Source: Calonectria ilicicola (Eukaryota; Ascomycota; Sordariomycetes; Hypocreales; Nectriaceae). From it: a stretch of DNA of 64,000 nt. Positions 10,512 through 21,205 of the stretch are shown here, piece by piece; position 1 is the stretch's first letter, and every line of letters begins with the position of its first letter. Location: positions 310,001 to 374,000 of the forward strand of contig CP085834.1 of assembly GCA_020809705.1 (NCBI GenBank). Reading direction: 5' to 3'. The notes under the pieces are model-generated. The model did no database searches. It saw only the letters and a list, made by a program, of their open reading frames with translations, and was not told the DNA's origin. The position numbers and the translations under genes are program-made.

Positions 10512-10894
10512 AATTATCCTGGTGTAGCGGTACCAACAACAAGGAATATCATTACTCTCAAGTCGTTCGTGTTGGAGACATGATCAAATGTTCTGGCCAA
10601 GGAGGCTGGGATGAGAATAAAAGCGCTGAGGGAACTGATTTGAAGAGCCAAAAATAGCAGGCTTTTCGAAACGTCGAAAATGCCATTAATAGCGCAGGGG
10701 CAAGAGGATGGGGGGATGCATACTCAGTCAAGAGTTTTCACATTTCTCTGTCAGAATCTTTCGATATGATGGTTGAGCAGTTCTACAAGTGGATGCCAAA
10801 TAATCAACCCACCTGAATCTGGGCAGTAGTCACAGAGCTCGGTCTTCCTGGTATGGCAGTTGAGATCGATGTTGAGACTTTTGTTTCCGAGTAA
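10512..10894 (+). pseudogene. RidA/YjgF-family (imine deaminase-like) pseudogene
   Basis: The translated line is clearly RidA-like: YNYPGV-type start, KEYHYSQVVRVGD, SGQGGWDEN, QAFRNVENAI, GARGWGDAYSVKSFHI, FYKWMPN, then VVTELGLPGMAVEIDVE. It is broken at least three times: a frame change at about 10521-10530, an in-frame TAG at 10655-10657 where family members usually have a Gln-type codon, and TGA at 10814-10816 within what looks like a six-base insertion between QP and IW. RidA proteins hydrolyse enamine/imine intermediates; 2-aminomuconate deaminases belong to the same family. The opposite orientation to the ALDH with a shared upstream region suggests it was once part of the same cluster. 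I see no intron arrangement that would rescue all three lesions. Confidence 0.8.
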
Positions 10895-11247
10895 TATGAG
10901 TAGCTACAGAGAAATAATGTTGAACATCAACCAGTTCGTTTGGGGTACTTGTGGTACAATAGAATAGGGTCTACCATCAATGAAAGTGGCGAATGTGTGA
11001 AATGATTGGATCCATGCAGAGCAGAGATATGCTAAATATTCTATCACGTTCGTTCCGATAAACCTTGGACCGTATCCGCACAATTTGGGCTCTTCTACTA
11101 TCAAATACTCTTTCAAAATATTTACTTATGAGAAGGCGTGCATATTACTTACCAATTACCATCGAACCTAAAGTAGGACAGGGTAAATTCGAATGCAGGT
11201 GGGGTTTTATTTGTCATTTAACCACACAACTGTTATCAGTAAACTAG
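10895..11247. other. Intergenic, no gene seen
   Basis: Between the 3' end of the RidA pseudogene and the 3' end of the convergent SDR. No coding signal. Confidence 0.5.
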
Positions 11248-12157
11248 TTACGTCGCTGTATATCCGCCGTCTACCGGAAGCGCAACACCTGTAACCCAAG
11301 CTGCCTGATCACTAGCCAAGAATAAAGCCACCTTGGCAATATCTTGAGGAGTTCCCAGAGATCCCCAAGGATGCAATGCTACCACATCATCTCTCTGCTT
11401 TGGGTCGAGTAGCAATTTTCTATCCATGGACGTCTTAACATCTGATTACATGCATCAGAATTAATGCTCACAAAAATGATGTCACTTGAAAATACTTACA
11501 TCCAGGACAAATAGCGTTGCAGTGAATCTTATATGGCCCATTCTCACGTGCAATACATTTAGTCATGTGCACAACTCCTGCTTTGCTTGTGCAATATGAC
11601 ACTGGTTTAAAAGATTATCATAATGCCTTTTATTTTAACTCAGAAGGGTAAAATGTCTCACCATGATCAATTTCGGACTTCAGGCCGTAAACGGATGCAG
11701 TGTTGATGATCCAACCTCTGTGTCCTGAAGAGTGAGGCTGCTGCTGCAGAAACTGGCGAATGGCGTACTTGCAGCCCAAAAATACAGATCTGAGATTCAC
11801 AGCTATGGTCTTGTCGAATGTAGAATCTTCCGTGTCGGTTATGGGCTTAGGACCCAATTGATTGCGTGATTCAAGTGAGATTCCGGCGTTGTTAACAAGG
11901 ACATCTAGCCTTCCATACAATGACACAGCGGATGAAATGAGGTTCTGAACATCCTCTGAGCTGGATACATCAGCTTTGACGAAGGTTGCATGGCCAATCT
12001 TGCAATCATTAATAAAGTCAACCGTGGAAATCGGCTCGCCCTCGGGAGGTGCTGTGTCGAGGTCGCTGCAGACGACATTCCACCCTTGCTTGGAATATTC
12101 GATTGCAATCGCACGACCCAGTCCAGACGATGACCCAGTGACGATGCACACTTTCAT
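11248..12157 (-). CDS. Short-chain dehydrogenase/reductase (SDR), three exons
   Basis: Exons 12157-11662, 11601-11500 and 11441-11248 give 263 residues. TGSSSGLG (cofactor loop) is near residue 7, NNAGIS near 90, the active-site YCTSK spans the start of exon 2, and the C-terminal GVALPVDGGYTA block matches classical SDRs. Both introns are short (60 and 58 bases) with GTGAGA/GTAAGT donors and CAG acceptors. The acidic SDLD at the end of beta-strand 2 suggests NAD(H) preference. It is a second SDR in the cluster and not a close copy of the one at 5218. The substrate is unknown; a dihydrodiol or hydroxy-acid oxidation would fit, by inference. Confidence 0.93.
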
Positions 12158-12954
12158 GATTTTGAAATTCTGGAAAATATCAGGAATTTGTGAATAGTTG
12201 GGCTGTGGTATCGAATGGCGCCAAATGATGTATCGTATCCTTATTTAAGGTAAAGTTGTCGTCCCCGCGTGTTTTTCTTCCACTTTATCACGCTGGAAAT
12301 ATAAGAGGGTAGTTTACCCTATCACAATGTTGAGCGTTTGAATATTCGGTGGCTTTCTTCTTTTTTTGGATGCTAGGTAACATGGATTATCCTTCGCACA
12401 TGAGCTTGATCAAGTAAGACGAGATGACATGGGGGTCCAACCTAGCTAGTAGATTTGGCGCTAAAGTAGCCTTATCGTTTCGTTGGCCAAAATCGTGTGG
12501 GTCCACGCACTTTCTCTCTATCAGGCTAGTCCTGCTAAGATAAGTGATGCAATGTTAGAGAATCGAAGATCTGTCCAACTAGAAATCAAATGACAAGTTG
12601 TTATGACTAATAAAAAGAAGATGTAGGAATAGATAGCCAGAATGAGAGCTGCCAATGTGAACACAGTTCGTCGAATCTCACTGAGAGTGACGACTTGCCT
12701 TGGCCGCTGTCAGTTACACAAGTTGAGTCAGCAATCAGCTAAACCTGTTACCACTGCCATAACACAATAAAATGATTGAAGAAATGTCTAGCCTAGACTT
12801 TTCTTCACATAACCTACAATGCTTCATTCAAAATTATCACTGTTTGTCAATCAAGAAAATTGTTTACAATAACACTTTCTGATACTCTTTCATTTTAGGG
12901 TAGTTGACTTCCATGGCTTCAAAGCAAAACAGATATTCGAATTAAAACGTGAGG
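12158..12954. other. Intergenic, no gene seen
   Basis: 5' flank of the SDR and 3' flank of the permease. GCACTTTCTCTC at 12507 shares only the first half of the cluster motif, and TTGGCCAAAA lies at 12483-12492. Confidence 0.4.
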
Positions 12955-14484
12955 CTACAGGCATGGGTTTGGTTCTGGTAGACGGAATTGTTTACGCCCG
13001 TAGAAGACCCAGTAAACAAGGGCATAAGCAATTACTGCAGCCAAAACACAAGATACATAATTCATTTCATTTGCCTGGACGGGTAGAAAATAAGGCAAAG
13101 AGTAAAACACCAGAGCAACCAATGTCCAGGCTATGGTAACCAAATTGGCCACGTATCCAAATCGAGGCAACCAAAAGGGCCCAGGTACGATATTCTTTCG
13201 CCCACGCCAGAGTAAGAGTCCTGCGCAAATAGAATAGGTAAGATACTGTAACAATATTCCTGCAGAAATGAACGAGTTGAAGGCAAGTGTGGACGCCAGG
13301 TATAGACAACCCAAAACCGCCACCCAAGTGCAGGACCAAATATGTGCCCATATTGGTGTGTTGAATGGGTCGGGTGCGATCTGACTTAAATAACGATGGA
13401 AAGGAAATCCTCCATCGCGACTAAAAGCCCATGCGATTCTTGATTGCCAAGTGTGTATTCCTATGACGGCTGCCCCTCCGGAAACCACAACAAGAGATTG
13501 TAAACCCAGGGCGGCGGAAATATTTCGGTCGTAAACTTGGTAAAAGATTTGCAACGAAGGTGTTCCTGCAGAGGCAACGGATTCCATATCTACAGGTGCG
13601 AAGAATAAAGCAAAGATAATCAGAATACCTGTGAAACTTCCAAGCGCCACAGTGATCAATAATGCTTGAGGAATGTTCTTTCGTGGCTGAGGGATCTCGT
13701 CGACTAGGTGAGTTATAGCATCCAGACACGAAAATGACCAATTGCATGCGCTCATCCCAATGATAAAAGCAACTCCAGTGGGCCAACCACTAGTATTTTC
13801 AAAGTTGACAAAAAAGTCCTTAGCCGACGCTTTATTCGAACTTCCGGCCATGAGGCTCACAAAAATGATGATAACGCTTGATCCCGTGAAGAGAAGTAGT
13901 GATTTGCTGACCCATGGCAATACCCGCTCAAATAGGTTGAAGAAGAAGGCAAAAATGTTGGCTAATTGGTATGCCAAGAATCCCATCCATGGTTTATACA
14001 CGAAATCTGGGTGTGCGAGCATATACATGTTGAAACCAATCAGCGGAACTCCGAGGCAGACAGATGCGCAAGTACAAACAGCACCAGCCCAACCTAATAT
14101 TCCTGTAATATACGAGAGAATCCTCTTATGTTTCTCTGGGCCCAACACTGCAACCCAGAAATATTGGCCTCCGGAGTGCGGGAAAGCGGACGCAAGCTCT
14201 CCGAGTGTGATGGCGACACACAAAGCAACCAGGGCCATGATAACAAAGGTGTAGAAGAACAGAGGTGCGCCTCCAAATGCGATGCTACTGGAAATTTCAA
14301 CTATCAAGCCAATTGCTGTATTGGTAATCGAATGTCCGATTCCCATAGCAGTCCATACAGTGAATGGTTTTTGAGTAATCTCTTCACAATCTCCCGTGGT
14401 CAATGTCGCCACGGGTTGAAGAGCATGGGTTTCGATAGGAAGTCGCTCAACATCCTGACTATTCGACTTTTTGTCAGACGCCAT
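12955..14484 (-). CDS. APC-superfamily amino acid / amine permease
   Basis: Intronless gene of 509 residues with about 12 hydrophobic segments starting near residue 45. The first helix region AMGIGHSITNTAIG and the LGELASAFPHSGGQYFW stretch between TM2 and TM3 are typical of the fungal GABA/choline/amino-acid permease family (Uga4/Hnm1-like). SRIAWAFSRDGGFPFHRYL and TPIWAH later in the protein are also family-typical. It should sit in the plasma membrane and import an amino acid, a quaternary amine or a related nitrogen compound. It is divergent from the acetoacetate-decarboxylase-like gene across about 1 kb containing two copies of the candidate motif. In context it is the likely uptake system for the cluster's substrate; that is inference. 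Confidence 0.9.
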   Translation of the reverse strand: MASDKKSNSQDVERLPIETHALQPVATLTTGDCEEITQKPFTVWTAMGIGHSITNTAIGLIVEISSSIAFGGAPLFFYTFVIMALVALCVAITLGELASAFPHSGGQYFWVAVLGPEKHKRILSYITGILGWAGAVCTCASVCLGVPLIGFNMYMLAHPDFVYKPWMGFLAYQLANIFAFFFNLFERVLPWVSKSLLLFTGSSVIIIFVSLMAGSSNKASAKDFFVNFENTSGWPTGVAFIIGMSACNWSFSCLDAITHLVDEIPQPRKNIPQALLITVALGSFTGILIIFALFFAPVDMESVASAGTPSLQIFYQVYDRNISAALGLQSLVVVSGGAAVIGIHTWQSRIAWAFSRDGGFPFHRYLSQIAPDPFNTPIWAHIWSCTWVAVLGCLYLASTLAFNSFISAGILLQYLTYSICAGLLLWRGRKNIVPGPFWLPRFGYVANLVTIAWTLVALVFYSLPYFLPVQANEMNYVSCVLAAVIAYALVYWVFYGRKQFRLPEPNPCL

Positions 14485-15521
14485 GTCTTCGTCGTTGTAT
14501 GGGACCCGATCGTCGTCAGGTCGGGCAGGATTGGATGATGAGATTTACTGCTGCATGTGAATGCCAAGCGGAATATGCAAATAGCATAACTATGATGGGG
14601 ACCCTAGAAGCAGTTATTAATGAAAGAGTAAACTTATATATTCATTCAAAAATCTGGAAAGCTCGGAACTCTTATTCCACTTTCGGGTGTGGCACTAGGT
14701 TGAACCTTGATACGGCCGTTGCTCTAAACAACTCGGGTCGAGAACGGACTGCAGATTGCCAACAGCAATTTGTGAATCCCTCTGCTAAATACGGCCGCAA
14801 TGCACTAACAAGATAGCTCTGCTTATCCCCAAAACGCTCATTGGTAAAAATGGGCCGTGCCGTGATAAGCAAGCCATCTGTTGGAAGCTAGTCAATTTCA
14901 TAATGCGGCACTTTTGATGAGCCCACCTGAACAGTAACCCCCGGCCACAATCTCCACCGAAACCCAAGGATGATCATTCGGCACTTTCGCTTAAAGTGTG
15001 CAGGTTGAGTGGAGTCCGCACTTTGGCCTAAAGCGGACAAATCCACCATGAATTTTCCCCGCCCTCCTGAAGCCGGGGCTACCCAATCATGACTCGCGAA
15101 GAAATCTTCCTAGCTACGGCGGCCGTTCTTGCAGGATCAAATTGCTAGCGTTTCGAAATAGGGTCGCGTCGTACAATAGCCAATTCAGGCAACTCAGATC
15201 ACCTCGGAAGCAACTGTCATCGCAAGCTTCTGGTTGATACGGGGAAATGAGCAGATGTGTCAGCAGATGGATCTTGATTCTGCCCGGACAATGGCCAAAT
15301 TGGGAATTTCAGAGGAGATCAAGTGATATCAATTCTATCTCAACTAATATCGACCTTGTCAGCTCCTCTGAATGGCTTATTAGCGTTTCATGTCGCGAGT
15401 GAACATTTCTATAATAAAGAATCTCAAGTCCAACTCTCTGAGCACAATTTGCAATATCAACAATCAAGAGATCTTAGTTCCATCAATAATCATACCCTTA
15501 CTCCTCCACACATCATTTATC
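14485..15521. other. Divergent permease / decarboxylase promoter region
   Basis: About 1 kb without a gene. It holds the dyads GCACTTTCGCTTAAA (14981-14995) and GCACTTTGGCCTAAA (15018-15032) and a CGGCGGCCG-type site at about 15117. The 5' UTR of the decarboxylase gene probably starts after 15300. Confidence 0.5.
14981..15032 (+). promoter_or_regulatory. Paired candidate motif, permease/decarboxylase promoter
   Basis: Two tandem dyads. GCACTTT-CGCTT-AAAGTGTGC is a hairpin-like inverted repeat. CCGCACTTTGGCCTAAAGCGG (15016-15036) is an imperfect 21-base palindrome centred on GGCC. The second matches 14 of 15 bases with the copy at 5041. Position between divergent transporter and enzyme genes suits a shared operator. 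Confidence 0.42.
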
Positions 15522-16364
15522 ATGTCTTTCGTCGCCTCAGCTGAAGAAGTTTCCTACTTTGAGGAGCAGTCCGCCAAGCCTCAGTTCTCTCAAGAAGGCA
15601 TCTGGATAGAATTTGTTACCACGCCCGAGTTTGTCAAAAGTGTTCTTCCTCCTGGATTTGAGCCAGCAGACAATCCCACTGGGGCTGTCCTGCTGTCCAC
15701 TATGGAGAGCTCCTACGTTGGCGAATTCGACTGCACTCTTGTCTCGCTGGACGTCAAGTTCAAAGGAATCGTGGGCAAATACTGCTTAGAAATGCTCATC
15801 AGCGGTGACATGCCTGTGACTTGGGGTCGCGAGATTTGGGGCGAGACCAAGAAGATGGGCATCACCAAGCTTTACCGGTCAGGCAACTATCGATATGCCT
15901 ATGCTGAGCGCAATGGAGTGCGTTTGATCGAGCTTGAGGGAGAGTTTGGAGATGACTTAGAACCAGCCACTGTGAATGATAAGCAGTTCGAGATCAAAGC
16001 TTACCCTCACTCCATGGGAAAGGGGCTACAGTGGGAGCCAGTGGTTAATGTGCTGGCTATTACCGAACATCAAACCAGGCGATCGGAAGGTCGCGGTCAT
16101 TTGACTATCCGAGGCACAAGCGCGGATCCCCTTCACAGTATCCCAATCAAGTCTATTAGCAAATTCCAATATGTATCTGGATTGGCCGAGTACACTGTTG
16201 TTGCGGAACATGAGCTCGGATGCGGTCGGGCTTATATGCCTTACCTCATCGGCCGACACTACGATGATTTGCGCAAGTTCAAGGTTGGCCCTCAGTGGAC
16301 CAAGCTGGCTCAAAAGGAAGTAGAGGAAGAAGTTTACCCAGTTCAACGCCTCCAGACCCCATGA
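15522..16364 (+). CDS. Acetoacetate decarboxylase-family protein
   Basis: 280 residues from ATG 15522; the open frame extends 44 codons upstream but that stretch has no family character and lies in the probable leader. The protein carries the ADC fold signature: VLPPGFEP, GKYCLEMLISGD, then GREIWGETKKMG, where Lys110/Lys111 occupy the position of the Schiff-base lysine and its neighbour in acetoacetate decarboxylases. HSIPIKSISKFQYVSG and GRAYMPYLIGRHYDDL are typical of the longer fungal ADC-like members. Likely a Schiff-base decarboxylase or hydrolase of a beta-keto or oxo acid. Fungal members are also found in secondary-metabolite clusters, so the substrate is open. Divergent with the permease. 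Confidence 0.88.
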   Translation: MSFVASAEEVSYFEEQSAKPQFSQEGIWIEFVTTPEFVKSVLPPGFEPADNPTGAVLLSTMESSYVGEFDCTLVSLDVKFKGIVGKYCLEMLISGDMPVTWGREIWGETKKMGITKLYRSGNYRYAYAERNGVRLIELEGEFGDDLEPATVNDKQFEIKAYPHSMGKGLQWEPVVNVLAITEHQTRRSEGRGHLTIRGTSADPLHSIPIKSISKFQYVSGLAEYTVVAEHELGCGRAYMPYLIGRHYDDLRKFKVGPQWTKLAQKEVEEEVYPVQRLQTP

Positions 16365-16698
16365 TTCTTAGAAAATGATGTTTTAAATGTATTGATAGGG
16401 ATATGATATGAACACTTTCCCATTTTTATGTCTCACCAATACATAGACACTAGACAGGTATTAAAATAAATACAAGAGCCCCTTCAAATACATTTCTATG
16501 TAACATCTAGTGTGGAGTAGTGTTTGCGGCGAAGGATTTTGGCATGATCATGGATATCAACAGTTCAGCCGCTGCTGCCTAAAGCATCTCCACATTATCT
16601 GAATCTGATGATAAATTTCACAATGTTCCCTTTCTTTGACAGAACATATGTTCTCAATTAAATCAGTCTTTATCAACACCTCTGCTTGAGCTTTAATC
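16365..16698. other. Intergenic, no gene seen
   Basis: 3' flank of the decarboxylase-like gene and promoter of the F-box-type gene; nothing further recognised. Confidence 0.5.
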
Positions 16699-18982
16699 AT
16701 GTCTGGCGCTGTTTACTGCGTTTTGTGTGGTGTCCCAATTTTGCCTTCGTCCGAAGATGCGTGGACCAAGGAATTTAGAGCCAGTATGCTATTCAATTGT
16801 TTTTTTCATAGATCTTTTGTTAACTTGACCAGTTTATACGCAGAATAATTGCGGCTTCGAGACGACACTGTCCGGTGTTGGACAACGCAACGGACGTGGC
16901 GGCCGCGCACTGGAGATCGCTGTTCCGCTTGATTCCACTAAACGATTCGATGATGCAAATATGAGCCCAAATTCAACCGCAAAAATCCGACTGCACGACA
17001 CATTATATCGCAACATGGTCCAGCCAAGTCTAATCATTGATCCTGAACTTTTATGGGGGTTTGGCTTCCACTCATCCTGCTGGACTCTGTTGGTAGAAGT
17101 ATCTCAGCCTAACATTCAGCATCTTTTCCTACTATGTCTTTCTATGCCATTCAATTTGGATGGCAGAATCCTTGATTGGGGTCATGATTACAATGGAGCC
17201 ATTGATTCTTCACGAAAACATGGGGTTCAAATTCTCGCTGGGCGATTCTACAACGCACCAGCCAATGATCCCATTCGGTTTGACCCTTTAGACATACCTG
17301 AGATCCACCAACTCCGAAAAATAACAACGCTAACACTTAATGAAGCTGAGACTCGTGGAAAAACCCTGCCACGCTCCAAAGGCGCTATATCAGACCCATT
17401 TCTGTCGCTCCAGTCTGAGATACTAGTGGGTCTTGCCATCAAGCTGCAGTCAAAGGATGTGTGCTCATTAAGAATTGCCTCTCGCGCATTTGCAAATTTG
17501 GAGTTGACGGAATATTTTTGGGCGTCGCGGTTCCAGATTGGATTTGAGTACGACTATGTTTTCGAGGTTAGACAAGCCAGGCCGAAATCGTGGAAGGCGA
17601 TGTATGCTTCCATGGCCCTGCTGCAGACAAACCGAATTTTATTGAGTCGAAAGCGAATCTGGGATCTGGCTTTGAGATTGCACGCTGCCTTGAACCAGAT
17701 AGATCAAGATTGTCATGGAAACGGATTTCAAAGCTTCTTGGAACCTTTGGAAAAGGCAGATTTCCACGAATGGAATATTGCTAGTCGTGGGCTGGTCGGG
17801 CCTGGTTCCAGGTCTGCCACCGGTCCCAGGGCTCTCCGCGTTCGGTCTCTCCAAATATCCCCGGCATTCGATTGCATATTTGTCTCATTTTTCAAGATGG
17901 ACAACAATTCATTTGTTTCCGGTTTGCGATTTCGAAACGCGACCGCTTCCAAAAACGGTGATAGTTGTATCGGCTATATTCACCCGGACTACGAATTACC
18001 TCTATTTCTTCCATCCGATCTCCAAGTTTGCGGTTGGCACTTAGCTTTCCATGAAACCGGGATTACAGCTATAGCTGCAGTCTTGGAAGATGGAAGCACA
18101 TCAACTTGGGTGGGTAAATATGATGGGATTCCAAAACGACGCTTGGCTACAAAGCCAGGCACTATACCTACAATCAGAGCAGATTTTGACGTAAAAACAT
18201 CTCTATTCTTCGCATTTAGCGCTATCCATTCTAATAACATTATACAGGCTATTAAAATGGTATCTTTTGGCTTATCAAGATCATGTAACCCACCAGATGA
18301 AGATTTGACCTTACGAGACACGTGTCTCTGGCTTCCTGAAGTACCGCAAGAAAATCTTATTTTCAATGGAAGCCATGATAACTTTCCTTTTATGGAGTTT
18401 CAGGACAGACCCTCGCCTATCTCAACTATCATGTTTCGTGATGAGACCGGTCAGGGTCTAGGGAAATTCCTTGGCATCATTGGGTGGGTGAACGATGATC
18501 CGAATGTTTTTGGATTACAATGTCTTTTCACGGACCCGTCCAAAAACAAGTCTTTAGGATGCACCGGCCGATGTACAGACGGTCAAAACATTAAAGCTCA
18601 AATATACCAGATCCCGTTCCCCATCAACGGTCCAGGCGGAGAAACCATGTCAAGGATAGAGGTGAAAAAGGATAAATTTCGAATTTACGCCTTAAAGGTA
18701 ATGAAGGTTCAAATTATAGCTGACAGGCAGGAAGGGTGAGCTGACACAGATCCCTTTTAGTTCATTACTAGCTCTGGAAGAGAGACCACCATGCCATCTG
18801 GAGTGAATATAGCCACTTCTCGTGAATGGACTGTCATTGAGCCTCTTGGTCATGCCATTGTCGGACTCTACTCAGTTTTGGTAAACCCAACGCATCTTAA
18901 GATATGCTAATTATTGATTAACTTTTTCTCTTAGCAGCCGGAACTCGAAAATATTGGCCTAATATCCACTAACTCTACTTAG
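16699..18982 (+). CDS. F-box / DUF7600-type protein
   Basis: Exons 16699-16783, 16833-18697, 18761-18880 and 18935-18982 join in phase to 705 residues. The N-terminus has CVLCGVP and WTKEFRAIYT followed by LSGVGQR, a combination I associate with the large fungal family annotated as F-box/DUF7600. An F-box-like stretch (LSLQSEILVGLAIKL...VCSLRIASRAFANL) lies near residues 200-245. The remaining half is a beta-rich region. The last exons encode SSGRETTMPSG...LGHAIVGLYSV, resembling the end of a jacalin-like or beta-prism unit. F-box proteins recruit substrates to SCF ubiquitin ligases; no partner can be read here. Choosing the acceptor at 16831-16832 rather than the nearby CAG at 16841-16843 is needed for phase and gives the conserved WxxxFRAIY. 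Confidence 0.75.
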
Positions 18983-20013
18983 AATATGATCGTCATCGCA
19001 CATCGGTGTTGCACGACGAATTTATTGTAGGTGGAACTATGCAAACTCTCTGTACAGACACAGTCAAATGACCCAGGTAAAAAAGAGGCACGGAAACCGG
19101 ATAGCTACTCAGAATTAATGATGTGCTGTCTCTGACAAAGGTATGATGGAAATTTTATTGCACACGTCTCATCTCAGTCCTGCATCATGATCAATTAGTC
19201 CTTTATTCCAAAGTAAGTCATCCTCCACAAAATATGACTTGAAATTTGCCCAACGTCTCTTTTTCGAGCCTTGCGAAGCAATAGCTCTCTGTAAGTATCA
19301 AATGCCGAGGTCGAAAAAACTGCAATTCCAAATACGCCAAGCTACTGGGCCAAGGGCCCTTGCAGCTCGCGACTTATCCTTTCCCATCAGGAATTCCAGT
19401 CACAGAGCTATACCTAGTTCAGTATATGGTTTATCAATAATGATTAATAATCTTTCTCGGAAAGTTTACTTGCGCCGGGCTTTTCTAAAACTCATGTTGA
19501 GATGGAGGCCTTGTGAGACCCTTTATTTTCTAATCAGAGAAAGATCGTGTGGAGCACTACTAGAATAGAGACAGAAAGCTGCTAATTCCACCACATTTAC
19601 ATCTTTTCTATTTATCTTCAAACCAGTTGGCATTCAAGACATGAGGTCTTAGAGGAGTTTCAGAGGAATGTATTCGTCCACGTCCCCACGCATCGCGTGC
19701 TTTAGGCCCAACTTTATTTGCCACAATTCTGCATTTGGAAAGGATTGTGTAGTGACATGAATACAAATTACAAGACAATCCTTCTACCCTCAGTGAGACT
19801 TGATGTCAGCCCCGTTGACAAAATTTCAGCCGTAATCCCTTGGCTGATCCACCATCCACCATCCTGCACGATTTGCTTGCAATATTTTCAATTGCTGATA
19901 AGCAAGGTTTATTTTTAATATCTGAATCTTTTTAGCCACTTTTGACGCAAACTTCTAGATTGTGGAGAACAATGTCAGAATGGCCCAGAAATACACTCTA
20001 GACAAACACAGTT
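18983..20013. other. Intergenic, no gene seen
   Basis: About 1 kb without convincing coding sequence on either strand. Confidence 0.5.
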
Positions 20014-21205
20014 ATGGCCGTTAGTAGCAAGGCATACGTAGTGAGTTGGGTCCATCTAGATAATAGTTATCTCAACCATTGACTTGACGATCAAGGTTGT
20101 TGAATTAACCCTTGTTTCACTTTGCGTCTTCGTCGTTGTCCTTCGCGTTGCCGTGCGCAAATGGTTCAACACATCGACGTTTTGGATATCTGATCTTTTT
20201 GCCGCCCTCGCTACATTATTCTTGGCCGTGTTTGTTATAAAAGATATTTACTCCTTCTCCCGGAACCTACCTCTCTTTGGAGTTTACTATAATGATTCAT
20301 ATTCACGCGTTGGCCAATCCCGTCAGACAATTAGCAGTTGAACGAAGGCTGACAGACTTGTGCAGTGGACTTATGCATGTTGCGTCATGTACGATATCAG
20401 CTTTTATCTTCCGAGATTCAGTCTTCTCGCATTTTATTATGAATTATTTCCGATAACTGAGACAAAATTACGATTGGCCTTGCATATCACTACTGCATAC
20501 AGCATTTGCGGGTTTCTAGCAAGTGGCTTCTTGGACATATTTTGGTGCGGTCTCAATGTTGCACAGAATTGGTCAGTATTTTACAAATGCAACTGCACCT
20601 TATTGCCACTAAAGGATTATTAATAGGCAGGAAAACCCGGAATGTACATTGATAGTAGCTTCAGAGCCATTGTACATTAATTGGCCAATAGGTATCGTGT
20701 CAGAAATCCTCGGTCAGTCCAGACTTCAGATACACATACATTTGTTGCTAACAAATATCCAAACCAGTTTGCATTCTGCCATTTGGAATGTTTCCGACAT
20801 TAAAGGCGCTACCCAGAGGCCGCAAGATAGGTCTAATTTGTCTCTACCTACTTGGTGGCGCAACCATTGTTGTCAGTATCGCACGATTTGTTTTCACGGT
20901 CCAATCGATATTTTCCAGTACACTATGTACGAATCCCAAAAACTTGTGTGCAGGAAGTAATTTTGCTAATCAATGCAGATCTCCTGGCGTGGGCCGAAAT
21001 CTCTACTCAAATCATAGTGATATCCCTACCCTCTCTACTGCCATTGTTCAGAGTCGCCTCGAGCAGGTTTAGCGGGCTTGTTAGTCAGAGTCAGACAGAT
21101 CCTGCCACTGGCTTCAAACTTGAAACAGGCAATGATTGGGAAACATCCCACAACGTGGCGACAATTCACATCAGGGATGTAGATACCGAACGACTAGTTC
21201 ATTAG
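20014..21205 (+). CDS. Fungal rhodopsin-domain (PTH11-like) 7-TM protein
   Basis: Proposed exons 20014-20040, 20096-20308, 20366-20571, 20627-20712, 20768-20898 and 20954-21205 give 304 residues with seven hydrophobic helices. Family landmarks: QWTYACCVMYD...LLAFYYELFP (TM3), DIFWCGLNV at the extracellular loop with ENPEC after it, VCILPFGMFPTLKAL (TM5), GATIVVSIARF (TM6) and DLLAWAEISTQIIVISLPSLLPLF (TM7). These place it in the fungal rhodopsin / PTH11-related GPCR-like family. Several donors are weak (GTTGGC at 20309, GTCCAA at 20899) and two are GTCAGT, so the second and fifth introns are the least certain; without the latter there is a frame break at about 20900-20950. The first exon (nine codons) is a guess. 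No CFEM domain is visible. Confidence 0.7.

Noticed and set aside
16841..16843. CAG as acceptor of the first intron of the F-box-type gene
   Set aside because: It breaks phase with the first exon; the AG at 16831-16832 keeps phase and restores a family-like WxxxFRAIY.
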